Origin: Aquirhabdus sp.
GTDB lineage: Bacteria > Pseudomonadota > Gammaproteobacteria > Pseudomonadales > Moraxellaceae
Assembly (NCBI GenBank): GCA_030151145.1
Contig: JASLEL010000073.1
Coordinates: 1-8,206, forward strand
DNA: 8,206 nt
Reading direction: 5' to 3'
Shown here: in pieces, positions 6,691-8,206 of the stretch
Position numbering within the stretch: position 1 is the first letter of the stretch
How the letters are laid out: every line of letters begins with the position of its first letter
The notes under the pieces: generated by a model
Seen by the model: the letters and a program-made list of their open reading frames with translations, nothing else
The model's database searches: none
What the model was told of the DNA's origin: nothing
Translations under genes and position numbers: made by a program

Positions 6691-7238
6691 GTCGTTTATT
6701 TGGGGAAATCCGTCAGATTGCATTTGTGGTTCAGGACATTGATGACGCGATGCACTACTGGAGTCAGACGCTCGATATCGGGCCTTTCTTTATCAAGCGT
6801 GAGATCCAGTTGCTGGACTATCGCTACTATGGCGAGGCGTTACCGTCGCCGACCATTTCGATTGCGCTTGCAAATTCAGGTACCTTGCAAGTGGAGTTGA
6901 TCCAGCAGCACGACGAGGCGGCAAGTATCTATCGTGATTTCTTGCAATCCGGTCGTACAGGTCTACAGCATGTGTCATCGTGGGTGACACGAGACGAGTT
7001 TGATCAGCGCCGGACAGCGCTATTGGCACAAGGTGTGCAACTGGCACAGGAAGGTACGATTGCATCCAGTGGCGTGCGTCTGGCGTATTTTGCGACAGAG
7101 CAAACCGGTGGGGCGGGTGGGCTGATTTTTGAAATGGCGGACTTGCTTGAGCCTGCGCAGTACCAGCGGGTGATGGGGATTGCTCAAGCGGCCGCCGAGT
7201 GGGATGGCGTGAATGCGGTGCATGAAGGGGCGAAGTGA
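6687..7238 (+). CDS. VOC-superfamily (glyoxalase-like) protein
   Basis: A 183-residue protein of the vicinal-oxygen-chelate fold, the superfamily of glyoxalase I, extradiol dioxygenases and methylmalonyl-CoA epimerase. It resembles the Glyoxalase_4 type that begins with a strand such as IRQIAFVVQDID (8-19) followed by AMHYWSQTLDIGPFF. Candidate metal positions are Gln10, Glu70 (LQVELIQ), His95 (LQHVSSW) and Glu149 (IFEMAD); the first ligand is Gln where many members have His, as occurs in several VOC subfamilies. The two beta-alpha-beta-beta-beta halves span about 5-72 and 93-152; the C-terminal ~30 residues are helical. The substrate cannot be told. The start ATG at 6687 overlaps the previous gene by ATGA, with GGGAG (6671-6675) upstream. 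A shared terminator follows. Fold assignment is firm, the specific reaction unknown. Confidence 0.9.
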   Translation: MSRLFGEIRQIAFVVQDIDDAMHYWSQTLDIGPFFIKREIQLLDYRYYGEALPSPTISIALANSGTLQVELIQQHDEAASIYRDFLQSGRTGLQHVSSWVTRDEFDQRRTALLAQGVQLAQEGTIASSGVRLAYFATEQTGGAGGLIFEMADLLEPAQYQRVMGIAQAAAEWDGVNAVHEGAK

Positions 7239-7268
7239 ACGTCGCAATCACGCTGGTTGTGCGGAATC

Positions 7269-7297
7269 AAAAAAGCCAGATCATCGATCTGGCTTTT
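7269..7297. terminator. Bidirectional terminator between the VOC gene and map
   Basis: AAAAGCCAGAT (7271-7281) and ATCTGGCTTTT (7287-7297) pair exactly, with a further C-G pair leaving a three-base loop. On the - strand the stem ends in six T's (complement of 7269-7274), the better tail, so it probably ends map transcripts; on the + strand TTTT follows and would end the VOC transcript. It separates map from glnD transcriptionally. Confidence 0.9.
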
Positions 7298-7304
7298 CAC
7301 TTAT

Positions 7305-7313
7305 TTATCCACA
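7305..7313 (+). other. Consensus DnaA-box sequence (single)
   Basis: TTATCCACA is an exact match to the DnaA box consensus TTATnCACA. It lies between the terminator and the map stop codon. No second box or AT-rich unwinding element is near, so it is not an origin; it may be a chance match or an isolated DnaA site. Confidence 0.35.
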
Positions 7314-7318
7314 GTCAC

Positions 7319-8122
7319 TTAGACGTTAAAGCGCGACAGATCTTCGTTTGGACGTGCGGTCAGTACTTCGATACCGGTTTCGGTGACGAGCAGCGTGTGC
7401 TCATACTGGGCTGACAGTTTATGGTCCTTGGTCACGACGGTCCAGCCATCACCCAGCAGTTTAGTCTGCCAGACACCCGCGTTGACCATCGGCTCAATGG
7501 TGAAGGTCATGCCGGCTTCGAGCTTCATGCCGGTGCCTTTCTTGCCATAGTGCAGGATTTGCGGATCTTCGTGGAAGACGCGACCCAGACCATGACCGCA
7601 GTACTCGCGTACCACGCTGAAGCGCTGCGCTTCGACATAACTCTGGATGGCGGCACCGATATCACCGACATAGGAGCCCGCCTTGACGGTCTCCATGCCA
7701 CGATACATCGACTCTTGAGCCACCTGTGCCAGACGGCGGGCCAGTATAGACGGCTCACCGACAAAGAACATCTCGCTGGTATCGCCATGGTAGCCGTCTT
7801 TGATGACGGTGATGTCGATATTGATGATATCGCCGGTTTTGAGCACCTTGGTGTCGCTGGGGATGCCGTGACAGACCACGTGGTTGACCGAGGTGCAGAT
7901 GCTCTTGGGGAAGCCACGGTAGTTGAGCGGAGCAGGAATCGCGTTCTGCACATTGACGATATAGTCATGACAGATACGATCCAGCTCAGCCGTGGTCACG
8001 CCTGCCTTGACATACGGCGCGATCATGGTCAGCACTTCGGCAGCCAGACGACCGGCGACGCGCATCTTGTCGATTTCGTCCGGCGTTTTGATCAGGGATG
8101 CCTGTTGAATAAAACTGTTCAT
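7319..8122 (-). CDS. map: Type I methionine aminopeptidase
   Basis: Removes the initiator methionine from nascent cytosolic proteins when the second residue is small. The protein has 267 residues, close to the 264 of E. coli Map, and is complete. The five metal ligands of the pita-bread fold are all present: Asp103 (NIDIT), Asp114 (YHGDTS), His177 (CGHGLG), Glu210 (TIEPM) and Glu241 (YEHTLL), each offset by six from the E. coli numbering; His85 and His184 match the substrate-binding histidines. There is no N-terminal zinc-finger extension, so it is the bacterial type Ia form. The ATG at 8122 gives the normal N-terminus, although no Shine-Dalgarno is evident. The gene is divergent from whatever lies to the right; rpsB is expected there by synteny in gammaproteobacteria. 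Confidence 0.97.
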   Translation of the reverse strand: MNSFIQQASLIKTPDEIDKMRVAGRLAAEVLTMIAPYVKAGVTTAELDRICHDYIVNVQNAIPAPLNYRGFPKSICTSVNHVVCHGIPSDTKVLKTGDIINIDITVIKDGYHGDTSEMFFVGEPSILARRLAQVAQESMYRGMETVKAGSYVGDIGAAIQSYVEAQRFSVVREYCGHGLGRVFHEDPQILHYGKKGTGMKLEAGMTFTIEPMVNAGVWQTKLLGDGWTVVTKDHKLSAQYEHTLLVTETGIEVLTARPNEDLSRFNV

Positions 8123-8137
8123 ATCGTGTCAATCGGA

Positions 8138-8166
8138 TTGGAAAATAATATAAAACATGATATAAA
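8138..8166 (+). promoter_or_regulatory. Divergent promoter toward the right edge
   Basis: TTGGAA (8138-8143) and TATAAA (8161-8166) are separated by 17 bases, and TGA just before the -10 supplies an extended element. Its -10 overlaps the -10 of the map promoter by two bases on the other strand. It would drive a gene beyond the window, probably rpsB-tsf by synteny (inference). Confidence 0.5.
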
Positions 8167-8185
8167 TACGCCCCCAATTTGGCAA
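8157..8185 (-). promoter_or_regulatory. Sigma-70 promoter for map
   Basis: On the - strand TTGCCA (8185-8180) and TATCAT (8162-8157) are separated by exactly 17 bases; each matches consensus at five of six positions. The start of transcription would be near 8150, giving a leader of about 28 bases. Confidence 0.7.
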
Positions 8186-8201
8186 TCGCTTTTGCATGGG
8201 G
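8172..8201 (+). other. Nested hairpin at the start of the rightward transcript
   Basis: CCCC (8172-8175) can pair with GGGG (8198-8201), and inside it GCAA (8182-8185) with TTGC (8192-8195), leaving a six-base loop and an asymmetric internal loop. It begins about where the rightward promoter should start transcription. If the next gene is rpsB, this may be the first part of the ribosomal-protein S2 autoregulatory leader; the window ends too soon to tell. Confidence 0.3.
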
Positions 8202-8206
8202 AATTG

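Noticed and set aside
1..8206. CRISPR array, tRNA, insertion sequence or attachment-site duplication
   Set aside because: No regularly spaced repeats, cloverleaf-like sequence, transposase frame or direct repeat flanking the 6238-7238 cassette was found by reading.

Overview
The window looks like an ordinary chromosomal stretch of a gammaproteobacterium, most likely in the Pseudomonadales. The map - glnD - dapC order is the one familiar from Pseudomonas and relatives. The long GAPDH with an N-terminal extension and the DUF6868-type small membrane protein fit the same group, possibly near Moraxellaceae. Base composition is moderate (hand counts of about 52-65% GC in sampled parts of the housekeeping genes). 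This placement is inference from gene content; no rRNA or other marker is present.

Left part, + strand (1-2009): a 491-residue glyceraldehyde-3-phosphate dehydrogenase with a ~135-residue N-terminal extension and a strong intrinsic terminator, then a small two-helix membrane protein of the DUF6868 type. Converging on it from the right, on the - strand, is dapC (2104-3279, lysine/diaminopimelate biosynthesis). Upstream of dapC is glnD (3377-6043, the PII uridylyltransferase/uridylyl-removing nitrogen sensor). dapC has its own extended -10 promoter in the 97-base gap after glnD, and a perfect 10+10 bp inverted repeat abuts that promoter.

Right part: a two-gene + strand cassette (6238-7238) sits between glnD and map, against the direction of the flanking genes. 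It encodes an AT-richer DUF6896-like protein and a VOC-fold (glyoxalase-like) protein, translationally coupled by an ATGA overlap. A seven-codon leader ORF with a near-perfect Shine-Dalgarno lies just upstream. The cassette ends at a two-way terminator shared with map (7319-8122, - strand, type I methionine aminopeptidase). At the far right the map promoter overlaps a divergent + strand promoter whose transcript would start with a small nested hairpin, probably the leader of the next gene off the window (rpsB would be expected from known synteny).

Functionally this is core metabolism: triose-phosphate oxidation, meso-diaminopimelate supply, nitrogen signalling and N-terminal protein maturation. 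I see no CRISPR, transposase, tRNA or phage gene and no convincing new defence or mobile system. The most interesting points are the opposed DUF6896/VOC cassette, the inverted repeat at the dapC promoter, the overlapping divergent promoters at map, and the unusual cofactor-binding region of the GAPDH.
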